DNA from: Nymphaea colorata
Taxonomy: Eukaryota; Streptophyta; Magnoliopsida; Nymphaeales; Nymphaeaceae
Reading direction: 5' to 3'
DNA length: 64,000 nucleotides
NCBI RefSeq assembly: GCF_008831285.2
Contig: NC_045142.1
Coordinates: 19,967,354 to 20,031,353, forward strand
Made by a program: the position numbers and the translations under genes. Shown piece by piece: positions 36,601 through 47,379 of this stretch (positions within the stretch are counted from its first letter, which is position 1; each line of letters opens with the position of its first letter). Below the pieces are notes generated by a model, which did no database searches, was not told the DNA's origin, and saw only the letters and a list, made by a program, of their open reading frames with translations.

Positions 36601-37946
36601 AGTACGTCTGGTGGCCAAGGGGTTCAGTCAGAAATATAGGATCAACTACTTAGAGACGTTTGCTCCTGTCGCGAAGATGAAGACCGTTAGAGTTATTATT
36701 TCTTTAGCGGTGCTGAAGGGTTGGGAGATGTACCAACTCGATGTTAAAAATGTCTTTCTGAACGGATATCTCGAAGAGGAAGTGTATATGTGTAGCCCCC
36801 AGGTTTTGAGAGATCTGGAAAATGCTGTAAACTGAAGAAAGCCTGGTATGTGCTCAAACAGTCTCTCCAAGCATGGTTTGAATGTCTCAGACTTGTTATG
36901 AAGAAGCATAGCTATAAACAAGGAAATGGAGATCATACCCTGTTTATAAAGAGGATGGAGGGTAAAGATACTCTACTGTTGGTCTATGTTGATGATATGA
37001 TTGTTACAGTGATAATGAAAAAGAGATAGCAAGATTAAAGGGTTTACTATCTGCTGAATTTGATCTCAAGGACCTTGGCAAGCTAAAGTATTTCCTTGGT
37101 ATTGAAATTGTCAGAGTACGACTCTTGTGCTTAATCAAAGGAAGTATACCTTGGATCTACTGAAGGAGACAGGAAAACTGGGATGCAGACTAGCTTCTAC
37201 TCCTCTGGATGCTGGGCACAAACTCGGTTGCAAGGATGGAGAACCTTTGTGTGAAGAAGCTAAAGGGAGATATCAACGTCTAGTTGGTAGATTAATATAC
37301 CTCACTCTGACTAGACGGATATCACATTTGCTATAAATGTGATGAGTCAGTTTATGCATGCACCTATGGATGCGCACTTAAAGGTTGTAGATAGAATCCT
37401 GTGTTACTTGAAGAAGAATCCCGGCAAAGGACTTCTATATGTGAAATAAAGGTCTATTGAAATTAAAGGGTATTCTGATGCAGACTGGACAGGCTGTGTT
37501 GACACCAGAAGATCTACTTCAGGGCACTGCGTCTACTTGGGGGGAAATCTAGTTGTTTAGAGAAGCAAGAGATAAGATGTTTGTTCCGGCTCAAGTGCAG
37601 AGGCTGAATATAGGGCTGTTGTTACTAGAGTATCAGAGTTGTTATGGCTAAAGATCTTGCTGACTGATATTGGGATAGAGACTGAAGGGCCTATGAAGAT
37701 GTATTGTGATAATAAGTCTGCGATTAATTTGGCTAACAATCCAGTGCTTCATGATCGAACAAAGCATGTTGAAATTGACCGTCACTTCATCAGAGAAAGA
37801 ATTGATGCAGGGAGTTAACATGACCATACATGAAGTCTGAAGATCAAACTACTGATATTCTGGCTAAAGCTTTACATGTAACTCCATTTGAGAAAAATGT
37901 ATCCAAGTTGGGCATGTTTGATATGTATGCTCAACTTGAGGGGGAG
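33612..37946 (+). pseudogene. Copia C gag-pol pseudogene
   Basis: ATG at 33612, with a one-base shift within the first few codons. Gag pieces include KENYLKWFATI and ARDMWIILKQMYG. A zinc knuckle CTHCKKLGHTMEFC lies near 34366, the protease IIDSGATHHMTG near 34650 and integrase FIDDYSRYTFVYLL near 35300. Reverse transcriptase 36464-36835 has [33 protein letters not shown], then LLVYVDDMIVT near 36980. RNase H near 37460-37720 has GYSDADWTGC, AEAEYRAV and MYCDNKSAI. At least eight frame breaks or stops separate these pieces, so no polyprotein can be made. Confidence 0.9.
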
Positions 37947-38177
37947 TGTTGACGGATCTTGATGTATGGGTCTGGGTTTGGACCCGATCCAGTGAGTCCT
38001 GGTTTGGGCATACTTATACCATTGTAAACCCTATAATGAAGTTTTCTAAGAGAGAGAGAGTCTGGCAGCTAGTGGGCACCAGATCTCCTCACTCGTGGTT
38101 TTTTTCCCTCTAGTTGAGGGTTTTCCACGTTACATCTGTGTTCGATCTTCGTTTCTTGTGTGTCTATTATTTCTACA
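37947..38177 (+). repeat. 3' LTR of copia C
   Basis: 231 bases. It lacks the ATCTTGCATG-type decamer present in the 5' LTR and is followed by the GACCT duplication. Confidence 0.93.
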
Positions 38178-38182
38178 GACCT

Positions 38183-40042
38183 CATCGTTCTGATTGGCAA
38201 ATCCTCCACTAACAGTTGCACTATTAAGTCTCTCAACCTGTTTTCTGCTTCCTCCTGCTATGGTTAAAAGTTTACATATATGATTTATTTGTTAAGAGCA
38301 ACAAGGCAGAATGGATAAGTTGATGGCCCCATAAGCAGAGAGGTTAAATACTCGCGTGCTCGAGTACTGTAGTGAGTGTTTGGGTTGCCTAAATGGCCAA
38401 AATACCCCTTATGAAAAAATAAAACACAGCTCGGTAACAAAAGTTGAGAATTAACCATCTGTGGGGGCAAAATTGAAAAAGGTGAAAAAGAACTTTTTGA
38501 ATAAAAGAAGAAAATGCCTCTTATGACTTTGTGGGAGGGCTTGTGAGGGGCTTCGAGGGGAACAATCAATTCAAGTAAATGGTCAGCCTTAAGCATTGAC
38601 CATGCTTTCCAAAATAATTCCTGTTTTGTAGCAGTTTACACATTCATCCCCTTTACTTTAGGTTGCAGAACAGAAGACATATTTAACTTCAGATTGGATA
38701 ATCCAACAGATTTTATCATTTCTTCAAAAACATTTTGTTGAAAATGAGATAATTAAAATTATTATTTCCTTTCGAATTTAGAAGGAAAACTTGATGTGTT
38801 CGGCTTCAACCAATTAAATTTTTCATATATATGTACCCAATACCAACATACGCGCTCACCTCAATCATATCACCCATTTTATTCCTTTCCATAGAAAATC
38901 AATATACGTATAGAGTTCTAATATTAAAACTGATTGCATCTTCACAACATATGGAAAAACAACTTTACTTTTATGAAAAATTTTCGGCTTTCTTGCTTGA
39001 AATTACAAAGTCGTTATGTGGCCTGGGTTTCGGGTGTCAGGCTGGGCCCGGCCCGGGTTTCAGGTGTTGGATCAGGCCGGGCCAGCCCGATGCCCAGGCT
39101 TAATTTCAAGCTTCTACAACGACGGAAGATCTGTATAAGCCCTGGCAGTAGGGATATTAGCCTGAGGGTTTTATGGTGAGTGTGGAGATATTAACATCTA
39201 AACACTCCATAATTCTGGTTTTGGAGTGTCATAGTGTCCTTAACTTTTATTGAAAAAGTGGATATGAATTATATGAGGAATAATGGAAAATATTTACATT
39301 TTTGTCATAATGTAAAAAACAAGCCTCAATCTTGGCTTTTTTTTCTAAAATTAACCTAAATCTTTACTAAACTTGCGTATTATATTCGTGAGGTTAATTC
39401 TTTGTCAGATAGGGACTCGGACTTAAACTTACATGCCAAAACTTAATGGAGCTAATAGCTGAATTTTATTTTCTTTGTCAAACCCTGAGTAAAGATGTGA
39501 TAAGTAGTTCATAGATCGACGGGCCAGGTTAGAGATATCATGACAATTGACGGCTGTGGCAATTCTAGCTTTAGCGGGACAAAACAAGCTCAAATACAAG
39601 ATTGTTAATCTCTCTCCAAATGCACAATTTAACAGTTTCAGATCATGTAGAACAGTGGGGGAAAGCTATCAAGAAAACGGTTTCAAAATTTTAATGAGGG
39701 TCAAAACATAATTTTTCAAAATCTTTACATCAGCTAAATGAAAATTCTGAAACTTTCATGTAAAAAAACTTGAAATTCATATATCTTATATAAAATTTTG
39801 AAAAATGGCATTTTCGCCCCTATCAAAATTTTGAACCATAATTCGGTTTATTTCATGAAAATTTTCTGACTCTACCCCTGACTGGCACCATTAGCTTCTT
39901 TCAAATTTTCGGTTGTGTTCACTAAGAACACACTCTTCATCCATCCTTGCTCAAACAACCTAGCTTTGTGGGCTAGTAAGCCAAGGGGCTCTCTTTCGTT
40001 AATCAGATTGGCCTTTGTATTGAACAAATAAATAAATAAATA

Positions 40043-40095
<53 letters not shown>

Positions 40096-40370
40096 TTACC
40101 ATCTGCCATCCTAGAATTGGTAAAAGCAATGTAAAAACAATCTTGATATTGGACAGATAAAATATGGCAATAACGCGACGAGTTTTCCGGCATAGAGGAA
40201 GTTAAAAAGATTTCCATGTCTCAAGGTGGAGATGAAGGTAGCATTTGCGTGGTGATATTGGACGACATCAGCTTGGACAATGACCATGACAGTGGGCAGC
40301 ATGATTGCAAGATTCCATACACCTCATTGTGTACTCAGGTTCCGAAGAGACGTATTTAGTCAACTATGTG
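38183..40370. other. Intergenic sequence with transposon-like scraps
   Basis: 38998-39110 is rich in GGGCCGGGCC-type words, like the ends of plant hAT MITEs. 39660-39890 has TTTCAAAATTTTGA words and a CTCTACCCCTGACTGG end, a common plant MITE end. A pure TA run of about 48 bases lies at 40045-40093. No gene is supported. Confidence 0.45.
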
Positions 40371-41163
40371 TATGCCAAATGCAAGACGCTGTGGTCAGAG
40401 TTGTAGACGACAAAGGATTCATTTCAACATCAACTTTGTTACCATGTGGGTGATGAAGATCCATATAAGGGATTGATGGAGATGATGCTTCATTTCTTCT
40501 GTCCAAATTGGAAGTTGCCGCCTCCTAATGTCTTCACGCTTCAAGGAAGAGGGATAGCCTGCTTAGTGATATAAGTTGAATACGGAGATGTGGGTAGGGA
40601 TGTCAGTGATCGAATTCGGTTGGATATACCCTTTTTTATACTCGCTTTTTCGGATATTCGCATATTTGGATTTGAATTTGTATTCAAATTTGAATACGAA
40701 TAAAGAAAAGTTATATCTGAATCTGAATCTGAAATCCTGTTTTACATTTGAATTCAATCTGAATCCGATTTTTATATTCTTATTTGAATCTGAGTCTAAA
40801 TTTTGAATCGGATTTGCCAATTTTCAAATTGCAATAAAATTAGATGCAAGATATTTGTCTAAAAAAGAATCCGATCCGAATCCATGTCCAAATCTGATCA
40901 GAGGTTTTTTGTATATCCTAATCTGATTGAATGTCATTTCTTAAATCTGAATCTGAACCGATTTATTAATTGATTTTTTCTTATCATATCCAATTTTTCT
41001 AAATCAGTTTGATCGGATATGGGATTCAAATCAGATATATTAACATTACTACATGTGGGCGTGGGAGTTAGCCCAACAGAATATGTACACGAGAAGTATG
41101 ATCGGGCGGTGGGTCTCCTCTCTTTCGCTCGAAGCAAAGACTGAGAAGTAGAACTATCCATAT
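40371..41163 (+). pseudogene. Aspartic protease C-terminal relic split by a transposon
   Basis: At 40430 plus reads QLCYHVGDEDPYKGLMEMML, followed by NWKLPPPNVF and GRGIACLVI. This matches the C-terminal part of the main pseudogene (YLCYHV, DPYGGLPEMTF, NWKLPPSNIF, GIACLAI). The homology stops at 40594 and resumes at 41060 with AQQNMY and, after a frameshift, EKYDRAVGLLSFA. The 457 bases between are a transposon. The second active-site region upstream is too eroded to read. Confidence 0.8.
40595..41051. mobile_element. Non-autonomous hAT-like element, 457 bp
   Basis: It starts TAGGGATGTCAGTGAT and ends with ATATTAACATTACTA, an imperfect terminal inverted repeat of the TAGGGATGTCAAT type common in plant hAT MITEs. 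It is flanked by GATGTGGG (40587-40594) and CATGTGGG (41052-41059), an 8-bp duplication with one mismatch, the hAT size. The interior is AT-rich TTTGAATTTG-like repeats with no transposase. The insertion splits a protease relic, which confirms both ends. Confidence 0.8.
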
Positions 41164-41439
41164 TATGTGCTTCTTTTCAGTATATCTTGTGGATTTTATT
41201 AATTTTTGTAATGTTTAAATGCATGGCCATCTGGAAACTTGTGGTTTGTTTGGTACTAATCGATTTACATTTAGAAACTTTTCGTTGGTTCTCAGTGATT
41301 TCTTTCGAGTGCTTTCCATTCCTCAACTATTTTGCATCGGATGGTTGGTGCTTTTTTGAATGATTTACCAATTATCTTCCTTGTTAAGCCCTTTTTCTTC
41401 CTTGTAATTTTATTGAAACAGCAACCCAGGAAGTCAATA

Positions 41440-41840
41440 TATCTGATTTGAATCGAATATCTGACAGAACCATTTGAAAAAATCAAACATGAAAGAAAAA
41501 ATAATATCCAATTTAGAAATCGGATCAGATTCAAATTTAAGGAATGATTAGATTCAGATTTGGATATACATGAATATTTGATAAGATTAAGATATGGTTT
41601 CGAATTGGATTTATTTTTAAATAAATATCATTTTTCTTATGCTGAAATGTCAAAATTAGCTAAACTTGGTTCAAAAGTTGGATTTGGATTCAGATATGAA
41701 TGTAAAAATCAGATTCATATTATGAAATGGGATTTCAGGTTTGGATTCAAATATGACTTTTTTTGTTTATATTCGAACACATATCTGAGAAAACAGATTC
41801 GATTCAAATATTCTAAGGACAGTATTGTAATCTTGCCATG
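41440..41840. repeat. AT-rich GATTTGAAT-type repeat, probably a second hAT MITE relic
   Basis: Same word content (TTTGGATTCA, GATTCAAAT, CGGATCAGATTC) as the interior of the element at 40595-41051, but without clear ends or target duplication. The 93-codon frame at 41560-41841 is a product of this composition. Confidence 0.45.
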
Positions 41841-44800
41841 ATTGGTAGACAATATTTCATATTAAGATCAAACAGTGATCGGGACAACAACTTGGGCAAG
41901 GTTTTTTTTTTTTTTTGATGTAAAATCTAATGCTTCGTAGTGGGTCGGCAGAAGGCATGCCCATATCTCTTCTCTTCTCTCTCTCTCTCCCTAAATGCAG
42001 AAGCACTCAGGAGGCATGGAGCCGTCACTTTCTTCCAGCCACTCATTCACTTTCACTTTCAGTGGTAGAGAAGTCAAAAAAGGAGAGGAAGCAACACCCT
42101 GTTCAGCACTTCCTTCGTGGATAAAGAAACGATATCAGGCACTGCTGCGATCGCGTAGCCCAAGGTTAAGTCAAACCCTAAAAAAACACTCTCATTTCCT
42201 ACTTACAAGAACCTAATTCTTAGAAGTACTCTTAAAATTCATGAAATTTTATGAAAATCTGCCCAACATTAGAGCAAATAACAAATTTATGCTGAACTTT
42301 TAAAAGTTGGCAAGTTGCTCTTAATTTTTTAGATAAATTCGTTAAAAACTTGACTCGTGAGAAACATTAAACCTTTATATAAGAGATATGAGTACTTTTT
42401 TTAAAGACAAAAAAAATCATTTACTGGTCAAGGGAGGACTGGTCTTTTATGAGAAATATTTTTGTCATTTTCTGTAAAAAAAAATAACAGTTTTAGTCAG
42501 TAGAAAGCTCCTTGAGAATGTCTCTCAAAAATTGGACTCTTGCTTTTCAACTTTTAGATGCACTTGAGCTAGAATTTGTTATTTGCTGAACATGAGGTGA
42601 GTTTTTTAAAAATTTTTAGGGTAGTTGTTGCTTGGCGTTCCTGCAAGGCTTACTTTCCAGAGAGAGCTTGACGGCGATGGCATGACAACTTAGGAGGTGT
42701 TCAATAACCTTCTACATGCCTTTTGCACTTTTTAAAGAATAAAAACACAAATCTTACGAGGGTACACCGAAGAGCAGAACATCTGTCAACTAAGCATTAT
42801 GCAATCCAGAAAAGTAGCACCCATAGAAATTGACTAACGACTGCCTTACACCGCTCTGTCAGTCCAACCAGCTATACTTTGCCTCTCAGGGCTAAGGGGA
42901 AAAAAATATAAGAGAAACATATTGATCATAGACAAATTCAACATTTTCTCTTGGAAAATTCTCCAAACTGATTGCAATAAGAAATTTTCTCATTACAGTA
43001 TTTTCTGGCCATCAAACGCCCCTTTGGTGATGTTCACAAATCGCCCATATTAGAATCACAGCTCTTGCAATGACCCACAACATCTAGATGCACTCACTTA
43101 CAATCGACAGTTTGTGAAAGTTACTAAACTACTAATAGTCATAGTACATGATAAAATGTATGTGTAGCTTAAACTTTGTCCAGCCTTCTTTTCCAAACCC
43201 AACTGAATGCTTGTTTTTTAGTAAAACGCCAATATTCAAAAAAAATAAGGCCAATTCAAACGGCTTATGTTTTTATAAAAAAGTACTAGAAAGTGGAATA
43301 CCATAGATTTAAAATTCAATTTGCTTCAACCTGGGAGGCATTTGACAGCAGGAACACTAACAGTATTCCTTTAACTTTGTTTCAAAGATTGGAGCAGTTC
43401 AATGAAACATTGCATTCTAGTGTTTCATAAATCTACTCAATCTTTGGGACGATTGATAGAACATTGTGTTGGTGTTCCTATTGTCAAGTGTCCAATATTA
43501 GTTCTCATCAATAGGCTGCCATTCATGGGTTCAAAATTTTGTTGTAGCTTCATGTAGGCATCATACTCCACCATGCTCTTTGATATGAAGGATTGTTAGT
43601 TTCAAACAGTTCTTATACCAAAATTTTATGCTGTTGAACAAGTGACTCTAAGTATAGTAAGTTAGGCAATTCATTCAGCACTCTCACCCTAAAAGTGGAT
43701 TTCCTATTTTCAAGAAGAAAATAAGAAATAATCTTGGCTTTGGCTGCAATATTTATAACTTATTTGAACCCCTTGTTTTCTGCCTCATCTTAATCTTCAA
43801 AAAAACTTTTCCTTTACAAGCATCCCCTTATTACTTGATGAACCCATTTCAGAACAGAAACTTGACTAAATCTGCAGTTACAGTTAACATTGCCTTGCCA
43901 ATTTCTTTCCTATGTGCTTCAGTTCTGCTTTACAGCTATTTCTTTGTGCCCTTTTTCATCTGTCTTTCTAAATGCAAAACATTGTAGATCACGTATTTTG
44001 TACTGATTTTTTTTTTTGTTGCTTCCTTTTGCTAAAGATGGACCATACTATCCACAATCATGAAAATGATGTGGATGAATCGATCCTTTGTGCTCACTAG
44101 TTGTACCACACATTATATATCTTCCAATGTTGGCAATTTAAATACTTTATATTGATATTTAGAAGCATACTTTCTGGTATAACATAATCTTTCAATGTGC
44201 ATGTAATTATCAGCAGGCATTTTTTATGCAAGTGGACATGAACAAAGAGAATCTATGAACATAATAAGAAAGTCAGGCACCAATTGAAAATGAGCCCATA
44301 TCTGCACCCACCAAATGGCTATTGGAGTCTAGGCAAGTAAAGGAATCATGTTCATAGGTGTTGGATGTGATCTGCATATGCCCATTTTACAATTCCTTTT
44401 ATAGTGTGAGTGTACTTGCAGTCAATGGAAAATTAACTTTGGCATAAGAGATCTCCGTGCCTGATTTTTGACTTAAGGACTTCAAGAAGAAGGACAAGAA
44501 AACAAAGGTTCAACTCCCTGCATAACATGTTAGGGTTGTCCCAGCAACAACTCTACAAACTGCAAAAGAAAAAAAGGCTAAGAATCAATTATTTGTTAAT
44601 GGTTTTACTGTCTTTTAAGGGGTTTCTGCAGGTTTTTTTATACTGTAGTCATAAATATCACTTTTAGGTTTAAATAGACAGGATTTCTTGGATATAATAC
44701 AGCAAGCTTAAAAAAGAAAAAAATGGGAAATAAATTCAAAATTTCAGAAAAATAAAATAAATGAGGCATATCTGATGAGACAACAATAAAAGTTAAACAA

Positions 44801-45450
44801 ATAATCATCAAACAAAAAATTTTAAAAATTAAAACAAGCAGTTTGACGTTAGAAAACGTGAAAGAAGCCTAAAATGAAAAAAAAAAATGTGAAAAAAACC
44901 TTCTTCATTTTTTTTCATTTTGGCATTTTTTTCTGCAAAAAAAGAGTGCTTTTTTTGCCATTTTTTTTGCTGACTTAATTTTCTGATTTTTAATTGATAT
45001 TAGAATTTGCTTCTTGCTTATGAATATCACATATATATCCATGTATAAGCTACATATTTCATTGCGTTTTTTATGCTCTTATTTGAAGAAGTCTATAAAT
45101 ATAAGAGTGAAACCAAAAGCCAGGAGCTATGGAGAAAAAGAGGAGATCTTCTTCCAAACATATGGGCCTCTGAATCGATTCACTGGAAACCATTTCGGAG
45201 CTTTGAGGAAGTAAGAGAGAGAAAAAGGAAGAAGAATGGGTTCTTAGGTTTCAGTGTGTTGAATTCCAATTTTGGGCGTGAGAAATTTATTCCAAAAGTC
45301 TGTTATTTGTTTTGAAGAAAAATCAAGACTTTAACCATTTCATTTTTTATGGTTCTATATTGCCTCTGTTGCTTATTTTTCAATTGATTGATAAGAACAA
45401 AATATAGTCTTGCCAATGGTGTTGAAATGTGTTTTCGGGGTGGTGTAGCC
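41841..45450. other. Intergenic sequence with possible MITEs
   Basis: Mostly AT-rich unassigned DNA. A CT-rich stretch at 41960-42170 resembles a plant 5' leader, but I cannot follow a gene from it. 42691-43022 begins GGAGGTGTTCAATAACC and ends GGCCATCAAACGCCCC, loosely complementary ends that suggest a MITE of about 330 bases. Frames at 45014-45315 are unrecognised. Confidence 0.4.
43333..43493. mobile_element. MITE-like element, 161 bp
   Basis: The ends GGAGGCATTTGACAGCAGG and the reverse complement GGACACTTGACAATAGG form an imperfect inverted repeat, both continuing into GAACAC. I could not confirm a target duplication. The core (CAATCTTTG flanked by TTTCAT words) is shared with 48350-48522. 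Confidence 0.4.
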
Positions 45451-45858
45451 TTCCAATGGCAAATTGAACCAAATGTTTTCAGTGGGGATCACAGAACGCC
45501 ATTGTGAACACCAGAGAAGGTCGGGACGGTGAATCCTTTCAATGGCAAAATTGGATCAAATGTTTTCAATGGGGAAAACAGAATGCCATTGTAAAGGCCA
45601 GAGAAGATCGGGACGGTGAGTCCTTGCAATTGCAAATTGGCCAAACGCCATAAATGGGTCACTGTTGTATATTGGATTAATGCCACTGAAAATTTTTCAG
45701 CAACATTTTGTCTGTGCCACGGTAGACCGTTCTATGGCATTAAGAAGTGCCATTGAATACTTTCAGTGACATTTTCGCTTTGCCACAGTAGACATTGTTA
45801 TGGATCTGTTGAAAGTTACTGAAGCCCCATGTCACTGAATACACTATTTCTTGTAGTG
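45451..45858 (+). mobile_element. Right end of a CACTA (EnSpm) transposon
   Basis: It ends ...CTATTTCTTGTAGTG, the reverse complement of CACTACAAGAAATAG, the typical plant CACTA terminus. Just inside are two ~90-base tandem subterminal repeats (45451-45540 and 45541-45630), both containing CCATTGT and AGATCGGGACGGTGA-like words, followed by further CCATTGAAT and CAGTGACATT words. Subterminal repeats are usual in CACTA elements. I found no matching left end, so the element is truncated or its left end is too diverged to see by eye. Confidence 0.7.
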
Positions 45859-45864
45859 TTTCAG

Positions 45865-46210
45865 AGCTCATATAGGCATTACAACGTCACATTATCAGGA
45901 CATAGTCAAATTTTGGATGACATACTGCAAATCCAGATTGCTGACTCCTACTTTGATTACCCAAATCAGATAAACTGCATCCTGGCTCAAAGGTTTGTCA
46001 TTCACTTTCAGGCAAATCTGTTCATTTTGTAGCTGAAACTTATATTTGCTCTGCTGTTATTTTCCTACAGAACTGACCATATAAATGTGATCAGATGTCT
46101 AAAATCTTACGAAAACTCCACAAAATTTCATGTTTTGATTAATGTGCAGATAAGATTTTACAAGATCCCCATGTTCAACAATCAAATAATCAATTCATTT
46201 AATGTTCACG
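45865..46210 (+). CDS. Two candidate exons of an unidentified gene
   Basis: Exon 45865-45992 lies between a TTTCAG acceptor and an AAAG/GTTTGT donor and reads with ILDDILQIQIADSYFDYPNQ. Exon 46071-46210 follows a strong TTATTTTCCTACAG acceptor, stays open in the matching phase (INVIRCLKSYENS, LINVQIRFYKIP) and ends at CACG/GTAAAA. Together they give about 89 codons without a stop. The composition is protein-like, but I recognise no family, and no start or final exon is found. The first exon begins six bases after a CACTA terminus, so the transposon would sit in the preceding intron. Chance openness cannot be excluded. Confidence 0.35.
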
Positions 46211-46612
46211 GTAAAATTCTTTAAAAGTGTTTAAAAACAGTGATCTAAACTTTTCAAGTTCATAAGGCATATCTGCATTTTTGTACATGCATGCACAGCA
46301 CACGCATGCATCCGTGTAGGCATGCATGCACACACATATAGTCGATTTTATTATGTAAAGCATGTTTCACAAACATTATAAAACTCACCAACCGCTACTT
46401 TCACAAACCAAAAGTGAAAAGTGCATCCAATTTCAATTTATGAGATGAGGGATGCACTTGAAATTTTCAACTCCAACTTATGCATTCATGACACACTGGC
46501 TCTACATTAGGCCCAAAGATTAGGTTCAATCGCTTTTATACAATATGGACTCCAGTTGGTCTCCTACATGCCAATAGGCCCATAGTGCTCTTCACCTTTT
46601 TCTTCGTGTTCC

Positions 46613-46619
46613 TATATAA
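46613..46619 (+). promoter_or_regulatory. TATA box of peroxidase pseudogene
   Basis: TATATAA, 59 bases before the ATG at 46678, well placed for a short leader. Confidence 0.6.
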
Positions 46620-47299
46620 GCCCAACCCAGAGACAGAGTCTCACAGAACACGCCTCACTTCACACATTTCCCCAGCCATGGCTGCTCTCACTTCCATCTT
46701 CATATTCTCCTTCTTCCTCTCTTTAATGTCCACCGAAGCTCAATATGCACACTATGGTGGAACCAATTATGGTCATTACTCTGAGTCATGCCCAAATGTG
46801 GAGGAGATGGTCAAGTCCAGCGTTCAGTTCTTTATTGACGCAGATAGCACACTTGCCCTGCCCTCCTCAGGCTCCACTTCCATGACTGCTTTGTCAATGT
46901 ATGAACCTCTTTTCATTGCATACCTTGGCAGATTATTTTTTCCATAAGTTTGAGCAGCAATTAGCTACTTGTCTTTATTGAAATTCAAAAATTTTGATGT
47001 TGTATTGTTATGCAAAAAATTTTAATGCCAATCATATGGTGCCTTTTGAACTAGATTCTACATTGAGCAATAATTAAAGAAGTGAATGGTGGGTTTGTGC
47101 GCTTGTGTTTGGTAGGGATGTGATGGTCAGTGCTACTGGAAGGGCCTGGAGAGAAATGACCTCACCAGCCAACTTTGGGCTGCGCGGGTTCGAGGTCATA
47201 GCTGCTACAAAGGCAAGGGTTGAAGCCCATGTGCCCTGGAGTTGTTTCTTGTGCTGATATACTTGCCCTTGCTGCTAGAGATGCTGTTGTCCTGGTCAG

Positions 47300-47301
<2 letters not shown>

Positions 47302-47376
<75 letters not shown>
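47302..47376. repeat. (CT)n(TA)n compound microsatellite in peroxidase intron 2
   Basis: A CT run of about 35 bases passes into a TA run of about 40 bases, starting eight bases inside the intron. Confidence 0.95.

Positions 47377-47379
<3 letters not shown>

Larger units (their letters stand above)
32878..38177 (+). mobile_element. Complete but decayed Ty1-copia retrotransposon C
   Basis: The 5' LTR is 32878-33118 and the 3' LTR 37947-38177, flanked by a perfect 5-bp target duplication GACCT (32873-32877 and 38178-38182). The primer site at 33119-33131 (TGGTAATCAAAGC) is a worn form of the initiator-Met site. A purine tract (TTGAGGGGGAG) precedes the 3' LTR. The LTRs differ by about nine or ten substitutions plus a ~10-base deletion, so this insertion is not recent. 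All copia domains are present but in broken frames. Confidence 0.95.
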
